Shown here piece after piece: positions 33,596 through 41,539 of a DNA stretch of 64,000 nt (the stretch's first letter is position 1; every line of letters begins with the position of its first letter). Where the stretch lies: assembly GCA_008668235.1 (NCBI GenBank), contig RQCP01000013.1:62001-126000 (forward strand). The letters run 5' to 3'. This DNA is from Collinsella aerofaciens. Lineage in GTDB: Bacteria; Actinomycetota; Coriobacteriia; Coriobacteriales; Coriobacteriaceae. Under the pieces are notes generated by a model. That model saw only the letters and a list, made by a program, of their open reading frames with translations. It did not search any database and was not told the origin of the DNA. Both the position numbers and the translations under genes were made by a program.

Positions 33596-34948
33596 TTAGG
33601 CAAGGAGCCACTTCCATGCGGGCACAACGTGTACCACACCGTGCTCGCATGGAATATCGGCCTGCTCATCCATGGTAACGATTGCCGACTCGCCAAGATC
33701 GAACTGGGCCATCGAGGCATCAAGCGCGGCAATTTCGCGCTCGCGCGTTTTCTCACTTGCCATATCCACACTCATCTGAATCAGGCTATAAGCCCGCATG
33801 AGAAGTGCGTCCCCAGCCACAAAGTCCACCTCATGGCTTTTGCTCTTCTCTTTGATCAGTAGGCGGCAGACCGATCCGATCCTCACCGCGGGAGTCCTTC
33901 TTCTTAGCGCGTTGAACACTGCGGTCTCGAGCCTCTGGCCCTGGTCCAATGCCGATGCGGGAGAGAATGCTCCAAACATCGCAGGATCGACAGCGTAGAC
34001 CTTAGACGCAGACCGCATGTTATTTGCCAGTGAACGCGTGAACTCCGGCACGGAGAACAGCAGGTAGGCGTCCTCATAATACTCAAGTAAGTCGCTGAGC
34101 GAATTACGACTGACGGGTATCTGCCTGCTCTTGAACTCGTTGTACACTTTGTTCACCGACAGCTCTCGTCCCGAAGATGCCATACACCGCGTTAGGAACA
34201 GCGATGCCAAGCGAGGGTTCTTGACGTCGTAACGCTCAACGACGTCCATAGCGACCGTTCGCGAAGCATATTCCTGTAGCAGCTGAATCGCGTCTGCGGG
34301 CGTCTGCTCAAGCGTCGCGATGAATCCCCCTCGTTCAAGATATCCGATCAGATGATGTCGAAGCAGCGCTGCATCGCTTGGGGAAAAGGTCGCATCTGGC
34401 TCGAAAACGCTCCCCGTCTTATACCGAACGTATTCCGAAAAACTCAACGGAAAAAGCTCCCGTATAAGAGAACGACCCCTGAACTCGCTCTTAAGCTCTG
34501 AGGACAGCATCTTAGAAGAAGATCCCGTCACATAGACGGTCGCTTTCTCCGTATCGACTACACGCCGCAGAAACGCACCCCATTCGGGAATTTCCTGGAT
34601 CTCGTCAAAGAAAATGTAAGCGCCCTCGGTTCGAGCAGCAGGATACAGCGCATAGAACGTGTCGAGCACGTCCGCCAGCAGCGATGACTCATACGGGCGC
34701 AAGCGCTCGTCCTCAAAATTAAAGTAAAGCATCCGGTCAAGCTCGACGCCCCGACCCTGAAGCCGCTGCATCTCCTGATACAGGCGATACGTCTTTCCAC
34801 AACGGCGGGCCCCCACAACCACATTTACGATGTTGTCGCGCTTTGGCTCCTGTGGGTTTCCCAGATCAAGGTCTCGCTCAAAGACCTGCGGAACCCCCTG
34901 CTGTTCAAAGTCCTTTATTTTCTGGGCGATCAAGTCGTTGAATGCCAT
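33596..34948 (-). CDS. AAA-type ATPase with DUF4143-like C-terminus
   Basis: 450 residues. Walker A GARRCGKT (~residue 46), Walker B IFFDEIQEIPEW and sensor VTGSSSKML belong to the archaeal-type ATPase/AAA_14 group. The second half matches the DUF4143 region usually fused to it (VYAVDPAMFGAF, KSHEVDFVA). Such genes are patchily distributed and often solitary; their function is unproven. It stands alone, with a striking 24-bp-arm palindrome just upstream. Confidence 0.88.
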   Translation of the reverse strand: MAFNDLIAQKIKDFEQQGVPQVFERDLDLGNPQEPKRDNIVNVVVGARRCGKTYRLYQEMQRLQGRGVELDRMLYFNFEDERLRPYESSLLADVLDTFYALYPAARTEGAYIFFDEIQEIPEWGAFLRRVVDTEKATVYVTGSSSKMLSSELKSEFRGRSLIRELFPLSFSEYVRYKTGSVFEPDATFSPSDAALLRHHLIGYLERGGFIATLEQTPADAIQLLQEYASRTVAMDVVERYDVKNPRLASLFLTRCMASSGRELSVNKVYNEFKSRQIPVSRNSLSDLLEYYEDAYLLFSVPEFTRSLANNMRSASKVYAVDPAMFGAFSPASALDQGQRLETAVFNALRRRTPAVRIGSVCRLLIKEKSKSHEVDFVAGDALLMRAYSLIQMSVDMASEKTREREIAALDASMAQFDLGESAIVTMDEQADIPCEHGVVHVVPAWKWLLA

Positions 34949-34955
34949 GATTCTC

Positions 34956-35017
34956 CAATCTTGCTCTCTAGCTAATCAAAATTATACTGATTCTTGATTA
35001 ATTAGAGAGCAAGATTG
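34956..35017. promoter_or_regulatory. Long palindrome upstream of the ATPase gene
   Basis: Arms 34956-34979 and 34994-35017 are complementary at 22 of 24 positions, including 15 consecutive outer pairs (CAATCTTGCTCTCTA). The 14-base centre is AT-rich. The left arm begins eight bases before the ATPase start codon on the minus strand. It may be an operator, a transcript-blocking hairpin, or the remnant of a small inverted-repeat element. Confidence 0.6.
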
Positions 35018-35271
35018 TGTGTGGCTTGATTAACACTTAAGCAAGTTTTATCACCGTTATTGCTCCGAAGGATATCGAGTGGCTAAGAGGACAACCGAGC
35101 TCGAATGCGACTCCCCGAGCAGTCAATTTGGGACGGGGCTTTTTTGACTACCCTCCCCCTGTAGAAAAATCCCTAACGCAGTTGCGGTGAAATATTGACT
35201 GTTTTTGCAGGTCAAACAGCAAAACAATCACGAATTCAACTCAAATTAAATGGTGGCCGGATGGGTGGCAC
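35018..35271. other. Intergenic region, no gene seen
   Basis: AT-rich at first, with a degenerate single arm of the GTTGCGGTG palindrome family near 35181 followed by a weak GACTGTTTTTGCAGGTC-type dyad. No promoter or gene is convincing. Confidence 0.4.
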
Positions 35272-35445
35272 TCAGCGCCACGGGTCGGCTTCGAACATTG
35301 GCTCGCGCTCGGGGCGTCGGTCGCTGTAGGGATCGTAACCGTCATCGTCCTCGTTCTCGGCACGGATATAGGGGTCGCGCGGCTTGGGCGCCGGTTTGGA
35401 CGTGGGCTTGAGCGCCGGCGCGCTTGTCTTGATCTCGTCTTTCAT
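35272..35445 (-). CDS. Small hydrophilic protein, unknown
   Basis: 57 residues from ATG 35445, behind GAGGAG at eight-base spacing; two further in-frame ATGs lie upstream. The sequence is Lys/Pro-rich at first (PKPTSKPAPKPRDPY) and then acidic and Arg-rich, with no membrane segment, so it is probably disordered. Unrecognised. It starts 55 bp beyond the clpB terminator, so it needs its own promoter or read-through. Confidence 0.5.
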   Translation of the reverse strand: MKDEIKTSAPALKPTSKPAPKPRDPYIRAENEDDDGYDPYSDRRPEREPMFEADPWR

Positions 35446-35495
35446 CTGCATAGCTCCTCGCATCGCATCCGTTCAATATCATCGATTGTCGCACG

Positions 35496-35530
35496 AAAAA
35501 GGGCGGCGGACCCAATTGGATCCGCCGCCC
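35496..35530 (-). terminator. clpB terminator
   Basis: Stem GGGCGGCGGA (35501-35510)/TCCGCCGCCC (35521-35530), followed on the minus strand by TTTTTCG. Confidence 0.85.
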
Positions 35531-35576
35531 TTGGCGTTTAGAGACGGCTGGTAGATTTTAAGGCATGTCCCAAAAT

Positions 35577-38204
35577 CTACTCGGCGTCGGGAACCTCGTA
35601 GGTGGCCGCCGGCGTGTTGTCGCACACGACGGTAAAGCCGCCGTCCTTGTCGACATCGACCGTCACCTGATCGCCCTCGCGCACCGTGCCGTCGATGATG
35701 GCGGCGGCGATGGCGTCCACGACCTCGCGCTGGACCAGGCGCTTGAGCGGACGGGCACCGAACACGGGGTCCAGGCCGCCCACGGCGAGCATCTGCTTGG
35801 CCGCCGGGGTGATGGCAAGCGTCATGCGCTCCTTGGCCAGGCGTGCGCGGACGTCGGCAAGCTGGATGTCGACGATCTTCTCGATCTGCGCCATACCGAG
35901 CGGATGGAACACCACGATATCGTCGATACGGTTGAGGAACTCGGGGCGGAAGGTCTGAGCCATGGCAGCGTCGACCTGATGGCGCATCTCCTCCTCGTCC
36001 TTACCGGACAGATCGGCGATGGCCTTGGAGCCCACGTTGGACGTCATGATGATAATCGTGTTCTTGAAGGACACCTGGCGACCCTGGCCATCGGTCAGAC
36101 GGCCGTCGTCGAGCACCTGCAACAGCACGTTAAAGACATCCGGATGGGCCTTCTCCATCTCGTCGAGCAAGATCACGGAGTAGGGACGACGGCGCACGGC
36201 CTCGGTGAGCTGGCCGCCCTCGTCGTAACCCACGTATCCCGGGGGCGCACCGATCAGACGCTGGACGCTGAACTTCTCCATGTACTCGGACATATCGATA
36301 CGCACGAGCGCGCGCTCGTCGTCGAACAGGCACTCGGCAAGCGCCTTGGCGAGCTCGGTCTTGCCCACGCCAGTGGGGCCCAGGAAGAAGAAGCTGCCGA
36401 TGGGCTTGTCCGGATCGGAGAGGCCCGCACGGCTGCGGCGCACGGCCGCGGCAACGGCGGAGACGGCCTCATCCTGACCGATGACGCGCTTATGCAGCTC
36501 GCCCTCCAGGCCCTTGAGCTTGTCGAGCTCGCCCTGCATCATCTTGGACACGGGCACGCCGGTCCAGGCACTCACGACCTCGGCGATCTCGTCGGAGGTC
36601 ACCTGCTCGTTGAGGCCCTCGCCGTCCTGCTGCTTTTGTGCCTCGAGCGCAGCCTCGGAATCCTGAATCTGCTGCTGCAGGCCCGGAATCACGGAGAAGC
36701 GCAGCTCGGACGCACGGCCCAGGTCGCCGTTGCGCGTTGCACGCTCCTCTTCGCTCTTGGCCTCGTCAAGCTGGCCCTTAAGCTCCTGCACGTGGTCGAT
36801 GGCGTTCTTTTGGTTGAGCCAGCCGGCCTTTTGCACGTTGAGCTTTTCCTGGACCTCGGCGATCTCCTGACGTAGGGCCTCCAGACGCTCCTTGGAGGCG
36901 TCATCGGTCTCCTTCATGAGTGCCTGCTCCTCGATCTGCAGCTGGGTGAGCTGACGCGTGGTGGCGTCGATCTCGACCGGCATGCTGTCGAGCTCCATGC
37001 GCAGGCGGCTTGCGGCCTCATCGACCAGGTCGATGGCCTTGTCGGGCAGGAAACGGTCGGCGATGTAGCGATCGGAGAGGTCGGCAGCCGCCACGAGCGC
37101 GCTATCGGTGATATGCACGCCGTGGAAGATCTCGTACTTCTCCTTGAGGCCACGCAGGATCGAGATGGTGTCCTCGACGGTAGGCTCGCTCACCATAACG
37201 GTCTGGAAACGACGCGCGAGCGCCGCGTCCTTCTCGATGTACTTGCGGTACTCGTCAAGCGTGGTCGCGCCGATCGCGTGCAGGTCGCCACGGGCGAGTG
37301 CGGGCTTCAGGATGTTGCCGGCGTCCATGGAGCCCTCGGTGGCACCCGCGCCCACGATGGTGTGGAGCTCATCGATGAACAGGATGACCTTGCCTTCGGA
37401 CTTTTGCACCTCTTTGAGCACGGCCTTCAAGCGGTCCTCGAACTCGCCGCGGTACTTGGCGCCGGCGACTAGCGCGCTCATGTCAAGCTCGATAAGGTCG
37501 CGGTCGCGCAGGGTGCTCGGCACGTCGCCAGCCACGATACGCTGGGCGATGCCCTCGACGATAGCCGTTTTACCGACGCCCGGCTCACCGATGAGCACGG
37601 GGTTGTTCTTGGTGCGACGGGACAGGACCTGGATGGTACGACGGATCTCGTCGGTACGGCCGATGACAGGGTCGAGCTTGCCGGCGCGGGCAAGGTCGCA
37701 GATGTTGCGTCCGTACTGCTCCAGCGCCTCAAACTGGGTCTTGTCCTCGGCAGACGTCACGCGGTCATCGCCACGCAGCTCCTCGTAGACCTGCTCGATG
37801 CGCTCCTTTGTGACGCCGGCGTCGCGCAGCACGCGGCCCGCCTCGCCCTTGTCCTCGGCAAGTGCCATCAGCAGATGCTCGGTCACCACAAAGCTGTCGC
37901 CCATCTTGGTGGCCTTCTTCTCGGCCTTTTCGATGACGCGAACGAGCTCGTTGGACAAGCCCATCTGCTGACCCTCGCCCGAAACCTTAGGCGCGTGGTC
38001 GATGGCATCTTGTGTGGAGCGTGCGAGCTGGGCCGGGTCGGCACCGATGCGCTCGATAATCACGGAGATATTGCGCTCACCGGCACCGAGCAAGGCGGAC
38101 AGCAGGTGAATCGGCTCCACCGCGCCGGCCTGCGCGTCGGCAGCCGTGCTCATGGCGGTTTGCAGCGCCTCGCGCGACGTCATTGCTAGCTTATCGATTC
38201 TCAT
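35577..38204 (-). CDS. clpB: ATP-dependent disaggregase ClpB
   Basis: 875 residues. N-terminal Clp repeat domain (1-145), NBD1 with Walker A GEPGVGKT (~residue 208), coiled-coil middle domain (~400-525, which distinguishes ClpB from ClpA/C), NBD2 with [12 protein letters not shown] (~607), and a C-terminal oligomerisation domain. It solubilises aggregated proteins together with DnaK/DnaJ/GrpE, encoded 8 kb away. The start MRIDKL agrees with ClpB orthologues and follows AGAGGTGA. A 27-bp element at 38294 matches one upstream of dnaK, implying common heat-shock control by HspR. Confidence 0.97.
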   Translation of the reverse strand: MRIDKLAMTSREALQTAMSTAADAQAGAVEPIHLLSALLGAGERNISVIIERIGADPAQLARSTQDAIDHAPKVSGEGQQMGLSNELVRVIEKAEKKATKMGDSFVVTEHLLMALAEDKGEAGRVLRDAGVTKERIEQVYEELRGDDRVTSAEDKTQFEALEQYGRNICDLARAGKLDPVIGRTDEIRRTIQVLSRRTKNNPVLIGEPGVGKTAIVEGIAQRIVAGDVPSTLRDRDLIELDMSALVAGAKYRGEFEDRLKAVLKEVQKSEGKVILFIDELHTIVGAGATEGSMDAGNILKPALARGDLHAIGATTLDEYRKYIEKDAALARRFQTVMVSEPTVEDTISILRGLKEKYEIFHGVHITDSALVAAADLSDRYIADRFLPDKAIDLVDEAASRLRMELDSMPVEIDATTRQLTQLQIEEQALMKETDDASKERLEALRQEIAEVQEKLNVQKAGWLNQKNAIDHVQELKGQLDEAKSEEERATRNGDLGRASELRFSVIPGLQQQIQDSEAALEAQKQQDGEGLNEQVTSDEIAEVVSAWTGVPVSKMMQGELDKLKGLEGELHKRVIGQDEAVSAVAAAVRRSRAGLSDPDKPIGSFFFLGPTGVGKTELAKALAECLFDDERALVRIDMSEYMEKFSVQRLIGAPPGYVGYDEGGQLTEAVRRRPYSVILLDEMEKAHPDVFNVLLQVLDDGRLTDGQGRQVSFKNTIIIMTSNVGSKAIADLSGKDEEEMRHQVDAAMAQTFRPEFLNRIDDIVVFHPLGMAQIEKIVDIQLADVRARLAKERMTLAITPAAKQMLAVGGLDPVFGARPLKRLVQREVVDAIAAAIIDGTVREGDQVTVDVDKDGGFTVVCDNTPAATYEVPDAE

Positions 38205-38293
38205 GGAATCACCTCTCTTGGGGTGGCCGCCCTACGGGGCGGCTTCACGTTGTTCGAGAAGTATTGTTGCCAGCTTTGCACGATCTTATACAT

Positions 38294-38320
38294 AAATCTA
38301 AGTCTCTATATATAAGATTT
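38294..38320 (-). promoter_or_regulatory. Shared heat-shock promoter element upstream of clpB
   Basis: AAATCTAAGTC, five variable bases, then ATATAAGATTT. The same 11+11 bases with the same spacing occur upstream of dnaK at 48721-48747. The outer AAATCT/AGATTT form an inverted repeat. A -10-like TGTATAAG lies just downstream on the minus strand. HspR is the likely binder; the site is not the classical HAIR consensus. Confidence 0.7.
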
Positions 38321-38381
38321 TCTGAGTGATTGAGAGATAGGGAGCAGGCGCGCTCACCCGCTACGGCCTCGTCCCCTTACT

Positions 38382-38600
38382 ATCTCAATCTGTAACATCT
38401 AGCGGCTGTTTATGGCTCCAGATGTTACAAATCAAGATGAAATGACCAGCGGCGCCCGTTTGTCTCAATCTGTAACATCTACTCGGCAAATTAGGGTCTA
38501 ACTGTTACAAATCGAGACGAACGAAGACACCTGAATCGAAAATCTAAATCTGTAACACCAGGCCCACTTTTAGCGGCCAAGATGTTACAGATCGAGACAG
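38382..38600. repeat. Array 1 of three palindromic repeats (TCTGTAACATC)
   Basis: Three tandem hairpin units at about 38382-38437, 38462-38518 and 38541-38600, period ~79 bp. Each has a left arm like CTCAATCTGTAACATCT and a right arm like AGATGTTACAGATCGAGA around a ~20-base centre. Arms are conserved; centres and spacers vary. A near copy of the whole array is at 40334-40552. Together with 38601-38650 this fills the clpB-paralog intergenic region; no gene is seen. Confidence 0.8.
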
Positions 38601-38606
38601 ACCGAA

Positions 38607-38642
38607 AACCACCACACAGAGGACAGGCACCGTTGTGGTGGT
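38607..38642. repeat. CCACAAAGG-type hairpin, copy 1
   Basis: Imperfect version (ACCACACAGAGGACAGGCACCG, then TTGTGGTGGT) of a hairpin seen again at 39413, 40279 and 40562: CCACAAAGG, GGACAGGCA-like loop, CCTTTGTGG. Confidence 0.6.
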
Positions 38643-38650
38643 CGCGGTCT

Positions 38651-39322
38651 CTACTCCTTCGCCGAACCCGTGCTTCCCGATTCGGCGTTCCAGGACATCT
38701 CATCCTCGAACAACCATGTACGGGCAGACCCACTATCGCGTGCAGCCTGCGGGTCGGGCAAGCAGGTCTGTTCATAGGCATCCTGAATGCACTGACCCAT
38801 AAAATCGTTGAGCTCGGTCTGGTTGCCCTCCATGACATAGGCGACATCGCCGTCCAAGATGTAGATACCCGGCCCCTCATTGCCCTCGTAGCCAGGATCG
38901 TACGAAACATCACATAACTTAGTGCCATTCGCGGTGTCCAACTCGATGGACGAGCGGCATCCGCCAACCATGTCGTTCGCTTTTGCCCGATAGGATGCAT
39001 ATCCATACCAGCGCTTAAAGGTTTTGCCCTTGAGCAGCTCGGACGCCCTGTCGATCAGACTAGAATCCGTGGTATAGCGCATAGCCCCAAGCTGAATAAG
39101 TGGATAATTACTAATGCCCAGCGCAGCCGGTTGCTCATCAAAATCAACGGTAATGGTCTCAGGCTTGTCGTCGCCGGTCAGAAGTTCGACAGATTGAGTC
39201 ACAGGCTTGACCACCGGCTCCGTCACCGCAGCAGGTAGAAATGCCATACCGACAGCGCCCGCGCCAACCACAGCGATCGCAAGCGCCAAGACAATCAATC
39301 CAATACGGGCAAAACGGCTCAC
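38651..39322 (-). CDS. Membrane-anchored protein, paralog 1
   Basis: 223 residues from GTG 39322, which aligns with the start of the second paralog; the frame stays open to ATG 39364. One N-terminal membrane helix (residues ~5-28) is followed by a ~190-residue extracellular domain with SNYPLIQLGAMRYT, FKRWYGYASYR, GPGIYILDGDVAYVMEG and AYEQTCLPDPQAARDSGSARTWLFEDEM. Not recognised; probably lineage-specific. A second copy lies at 40640-41290 (216 residues) and both are followed by the same palindromic array, so the locus was duplicated. Confidence 0.7.
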   Translation of the reverse strand: MSRFARIGLIVLALAIAVVGAGAVGMAFLPAAVTEPVVKPVTQSVELLTGDDKPETITVDFDEQPAALGISNYPLIQLGAMRYTTDSSLIDRASELLKGKTFKRWYGYASYRAKANDMVGGCRSSIELDTANGTKLCDVSYDPGYEGNEGPGIYILDGDVAYVMEGNQTELNDFMGQCIQDAYEQTCLPDPQAARDSGSARTWLFEDEMSWNAESGSTGSAKE

Positions 39323-39412
39323 GGCAAAACACCCCACAATGCAAACCTTCGCCACCTGCACCAATGATACCGCCAGCTAACACTATTACCAAAAGAAGCC
39401 GCGCGCTCCTCA

Positions 39413-39446
39413 CCACCACAAAGGGGACAGGCACCTTTGTGGCGGT
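39413..39446. repeat. CCACAAAGG-type hairpin, copy 2
   Basis: CACCACAAAGGGGACAGGCA followed by CCTTTGTGGCG; about 11-bp arms and a nine-base loop. It lies between the divergent genes at 39322 and 39557. Confidence 0.65.
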
Positions 39447-39556
39447 TTTCGATGCTAACGGTCGACCATCTCGCGCCATGAGATTAAACTTGAATTGTTC
39501 TCTGAACATATCCATTTCTGCCTATCCTCAACAGATCTTTGTCTCGAGGAGCGCAT

Positions 39557-40225
39557 ATGAAGCCGTCTCATTCCACCGGTCGCAACGTCATCGCCATTCT
39601 CGCCATACCCATCGCGATGTTCTTCTTTATCGTCGTCACGCCCTTTTCCCTTGGTATCGCCTCGCCCTTCGATTTATGCGGAATGGTCGACGCTGGCTCG
39701 CGTGCCACCTCGCTCTCCTTTATCTGCCGCGGTGTTTTCTACGAAGATAGAATTCCCACCGGACTTTGGCAGTCCAAGTTACCGTTGCTCGGCCAGGTCG
39801 ACGGATGCTCTCCTTATTTCTGCCTTGACCCTCAGGCGCTAAACTATCTGATCGACGACCAGCCACTCGACTCCATCACCCTCGCCTACGACCACGCACC
39901 AAACACCGATGAGCGCCACATGAACCAAGTCCTCGACAAGCTGCTTGGACAGTGCGGGCTCACCGCGGAAGCCGGTCGAACCATCTATAGCAACCGGAAA
40001 TTAAAGCGAACAGAACTCCGCCGTGTCGGAAAAATCCAAGGGCGAAGCGGGGCTGCCTACTGGCAGGCCTGGGCGACACGCGACAAGAGCGAATTCGGGC
40101 ACAGCACCTATACGGTCACTGTCTACACCAAAGACGGAATTAAGGACAATGTTGACGATTTCGCGTCGTCCAAACTCGGCATCCCCAAAACAACCAAACC
40201 CGCCACCCCAGATGAAATCCTGTAG
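39557..40225 (+). CDS. Membrane-anchored protein of unknown function
   Basis: 222 residues from ATG 39557 (SD GAGGAG at six bases). N-terminal membrane helix (~12-34), then an extracellular domain with four Cys in the first half (FDLCGM, FICRG, GCSPYFCLD) and a C-terminal part resembling a small alpha/beta domain (LDKLLGQCGL, YWQAWATRDK, YTVTVYTKDG). Unrecognised. It lies between the two minus-strand paralogs, flanked on both sides by CCACAAAGG hairpins, so it may belong to the same duplicated or accessory locus. Confidence 0.65.
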   Translation: MKPSHSTGRNVIAILAIPIAMFFFIVVTPFSLGIASPFDLCGMVDAGSRATSLSFICRGVFYEDRIPTGLWQSKLPLLGQVDGCSPYFCLDPQALNYLIDDQPLDSITLAYDHAPNTDERHMNQVLDKLLGQCGLTAEAGRTIYSNRKLKRTELRRVGKIQGRSGAAYWQAWATRDKSEFGHSTYTVTVYTKDGIKDNVDDFASSKLGIPKTTKPATPDEIL

Positions 40226-40278
40226 AGACATTCATTAAAATGCTGCCCAGCGATCACAATAACATCGAGCCCGCCCCC

Positions 40279-40312
40279 CACCACCACAAAGGGGACAGGC
40301 ACCTTTGTGGTG
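40279..40312. repeat. CCACAAAGG-type hairpin, copy 3
   Basis: CACCACAAAGG, nine-base loop GGACAGGCA-like, CCTTTGTGGTG: perfect 11-bp arms. It directly precedes array 2. Confidence 0.7.
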
Positions 40313-40333
40313 ATTTTCGACTCCGGCGCTCAT

Positions 40334-40552
40334 CTGTCTCGATCTGTAACATCTAGCGGCCGTTTTTAACCCCAGATGTTACAGATTGAGATGAAATGCT
40401 CAGCGGCGCCCGTTTATCTAAATCTGTAACAACTACTCGGCAAATAAGGGTCCACCTGTTACAGATCGAGATAAACAGAAGACACCCGAATCGATAATCT
40501 AAATCTGCAACACCAAGCCCACTTTTAACGGCCCAGATGTTACAGATCGAGA
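40334..40552. repeat. Array 2 of three palindromic repeats (TCTGTAACATC)
   Basis: Units at about 40334-40392, 40414-40472 and 40494-40552 repeat array 1 unit for unit, including the centres (AGCGGC...TTT, ACTCGGCAAA, AGCCCACTTTTA). About 80 bp period. A fourth CCACAAAGG-type hairpin lies at 40562-40593. The region 40226-40600 holds no gene. Confidence 0.8.
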
Positions 40553-40600
40553 CAGACTGAAAACCACCGCAAAGGGGCACCTTTGTGGTGGTCGCGTTCT

Positions 40601-40639
40601 CTACTCTTTTGCCGAGCCCGTGCTTCCCGATTCGGCGGT
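40601..40639 (-). pseudogene. Residual C-terminal codons of paralog 2
   Basis: After the TAG stop at 40640-40642 the frame continues with codons nearly identical to the last 13 codons of paralog 1 (SGSTGSAKE, then TAG at 40601). The TAG replaces a TGG tryptophan codon, so paralog 2 has lost its original C-terminus by one nonsense change plus a neighbouring substitution. Confidence 0.75.
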
Positions 40640-41290
40640 CTAGGGCATCTCATCCTCGAATAGCCATGTACGAGCAGATCCACCATCGCGTGCAGTCTGC
40701 GGGTCGGGCAGGCAGGTCTGGTCGTACGCGTCCATCACGCAACGATCCAAAAAATCGATCACCTGCTGCTGGTCGCCTTCAAGAATGTAGGTCACGCCGC
40801 CATCTTGGATATAGACGCCGTCCCCACCTCCGGCTTTTGCGTATTCCGGATTGTAGTTAACGGTGCGCATCAGTTTGCCATCAGATGAATACAACTTCAG
40901 CGTTGTATAGTAGCCACCGTTCACAGAACCACGTCGGCGCTCATAGGCATCCCAACCGTCCCAGCGTTTGAACGAACGCCCGTTTAGCAAGTCCAGCGCC
41001 TGTCGGGACAACTTCTCGTCCTTGGTATAGCGAGACGAGCCAAGTTCAATCATGGGGTAGTTGCTTATGCTTAGAATGCCCGGCGTTTCCTCGATATCGA
41101 GCGTTATCTCATCGGGCTTTGTAACGTCCGAAATCATTTGCCCGGGCATCGATGCAACAAGGGACGCCATCTCAACCGTCTGCTCAACCCCACTCGGCCC
41201 ATAGAAGATAAGCGAGCCAAATAGGACCACGCCCGCAGCAGCGACGACGCAAGCCACCAACAGCAACAAAACAGAAGTGCAACGCTTCAT
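40640..41290 (-). CDS. Membrane-anchored protein, paralog 2 (truncated by nonsense codon)
   Basis: 216 residues from ATG 41290 behind GGAG. Same plan as paralog 1: N-terminal helix (MKRCTSVLLLLVACVV), then SNYPMIELGSSRYT, FKRWDGWDAYE, GDGVYIQDGGVTYILEG and YDQTCLPDPQTARDGGSARTWLFEDEM. The last ~45 residues and downstream DNA are almost identical to paralog 1 while the rest has diverged, suggesting gene conversion at the 3' end. It ends at an in-frame TAG where paralog 1 has Trp. The loss of 14 residues may be tolerated. Confidence 0.7.
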   Translation of the reverse strand: MKRCTSVLLLLVACVVAAAGVVLFGSLIFYGPSGVEQTVEMASLVASMPGQMISDVTKPDEITLDIEETPGILSISNYPMIELGSSRYTKDEKLSRQALDLLNGRSFKRWDGWDAYERRRGSVNGGYYTTLKLYSSDGKLMRTVNYNPEYAKAGGGDGVYIQDGGVTYILEGDQQQVIDFLDRCVMDAYDQTCLPDPQTARDGGSARTWLFEDEMP

Positions 41291-41452
41291 CTTCAACTCC
41301 ACAAACGAGAGTGTTTTGAGCTCACTTTAAAGCGCCAACTTCATACTGTCAATTCTAGATAGCATATGAACAAAGGCGCACTCCCCCATAGAGGAGAGTT
41401 GCAACCTCGATTTTAGCGCCCTCAAGACCCAACGAGCAGCACTTAACAAGTA

Positions 41453-41524
41453 GCCCCGGTTATACCTTTCTCTGACGCGACCCTCGCGAAGCGCGTGAGC
41501 GGCAGGGAAAGGTATAGCCGGGGC
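41453..41524. terminator. Large hairpin downstream of the hydratase gene
   Basis: GCCCCGGTTATACCTTTC (41453-41470) pairs with 41507-41524 with one mismatch. An inner GC-rich dyad (ACGCGACC...GCGCGT) fills the loop. It lies 16 bases beyond the hydratase stop, so probably terminator or transcript-end structure, though it lacks a U-run. No gene from 41303 to 41539. Confidence 0.55.
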
Positions 41525-41539
41525 GGACAAGTATGTGCG

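Noticed and set aside
38382..40552. CRISPR array
   Set aside because: Units are themselves long palindromes with related centres, only three per array, and there are no cas genes or unique spacers.
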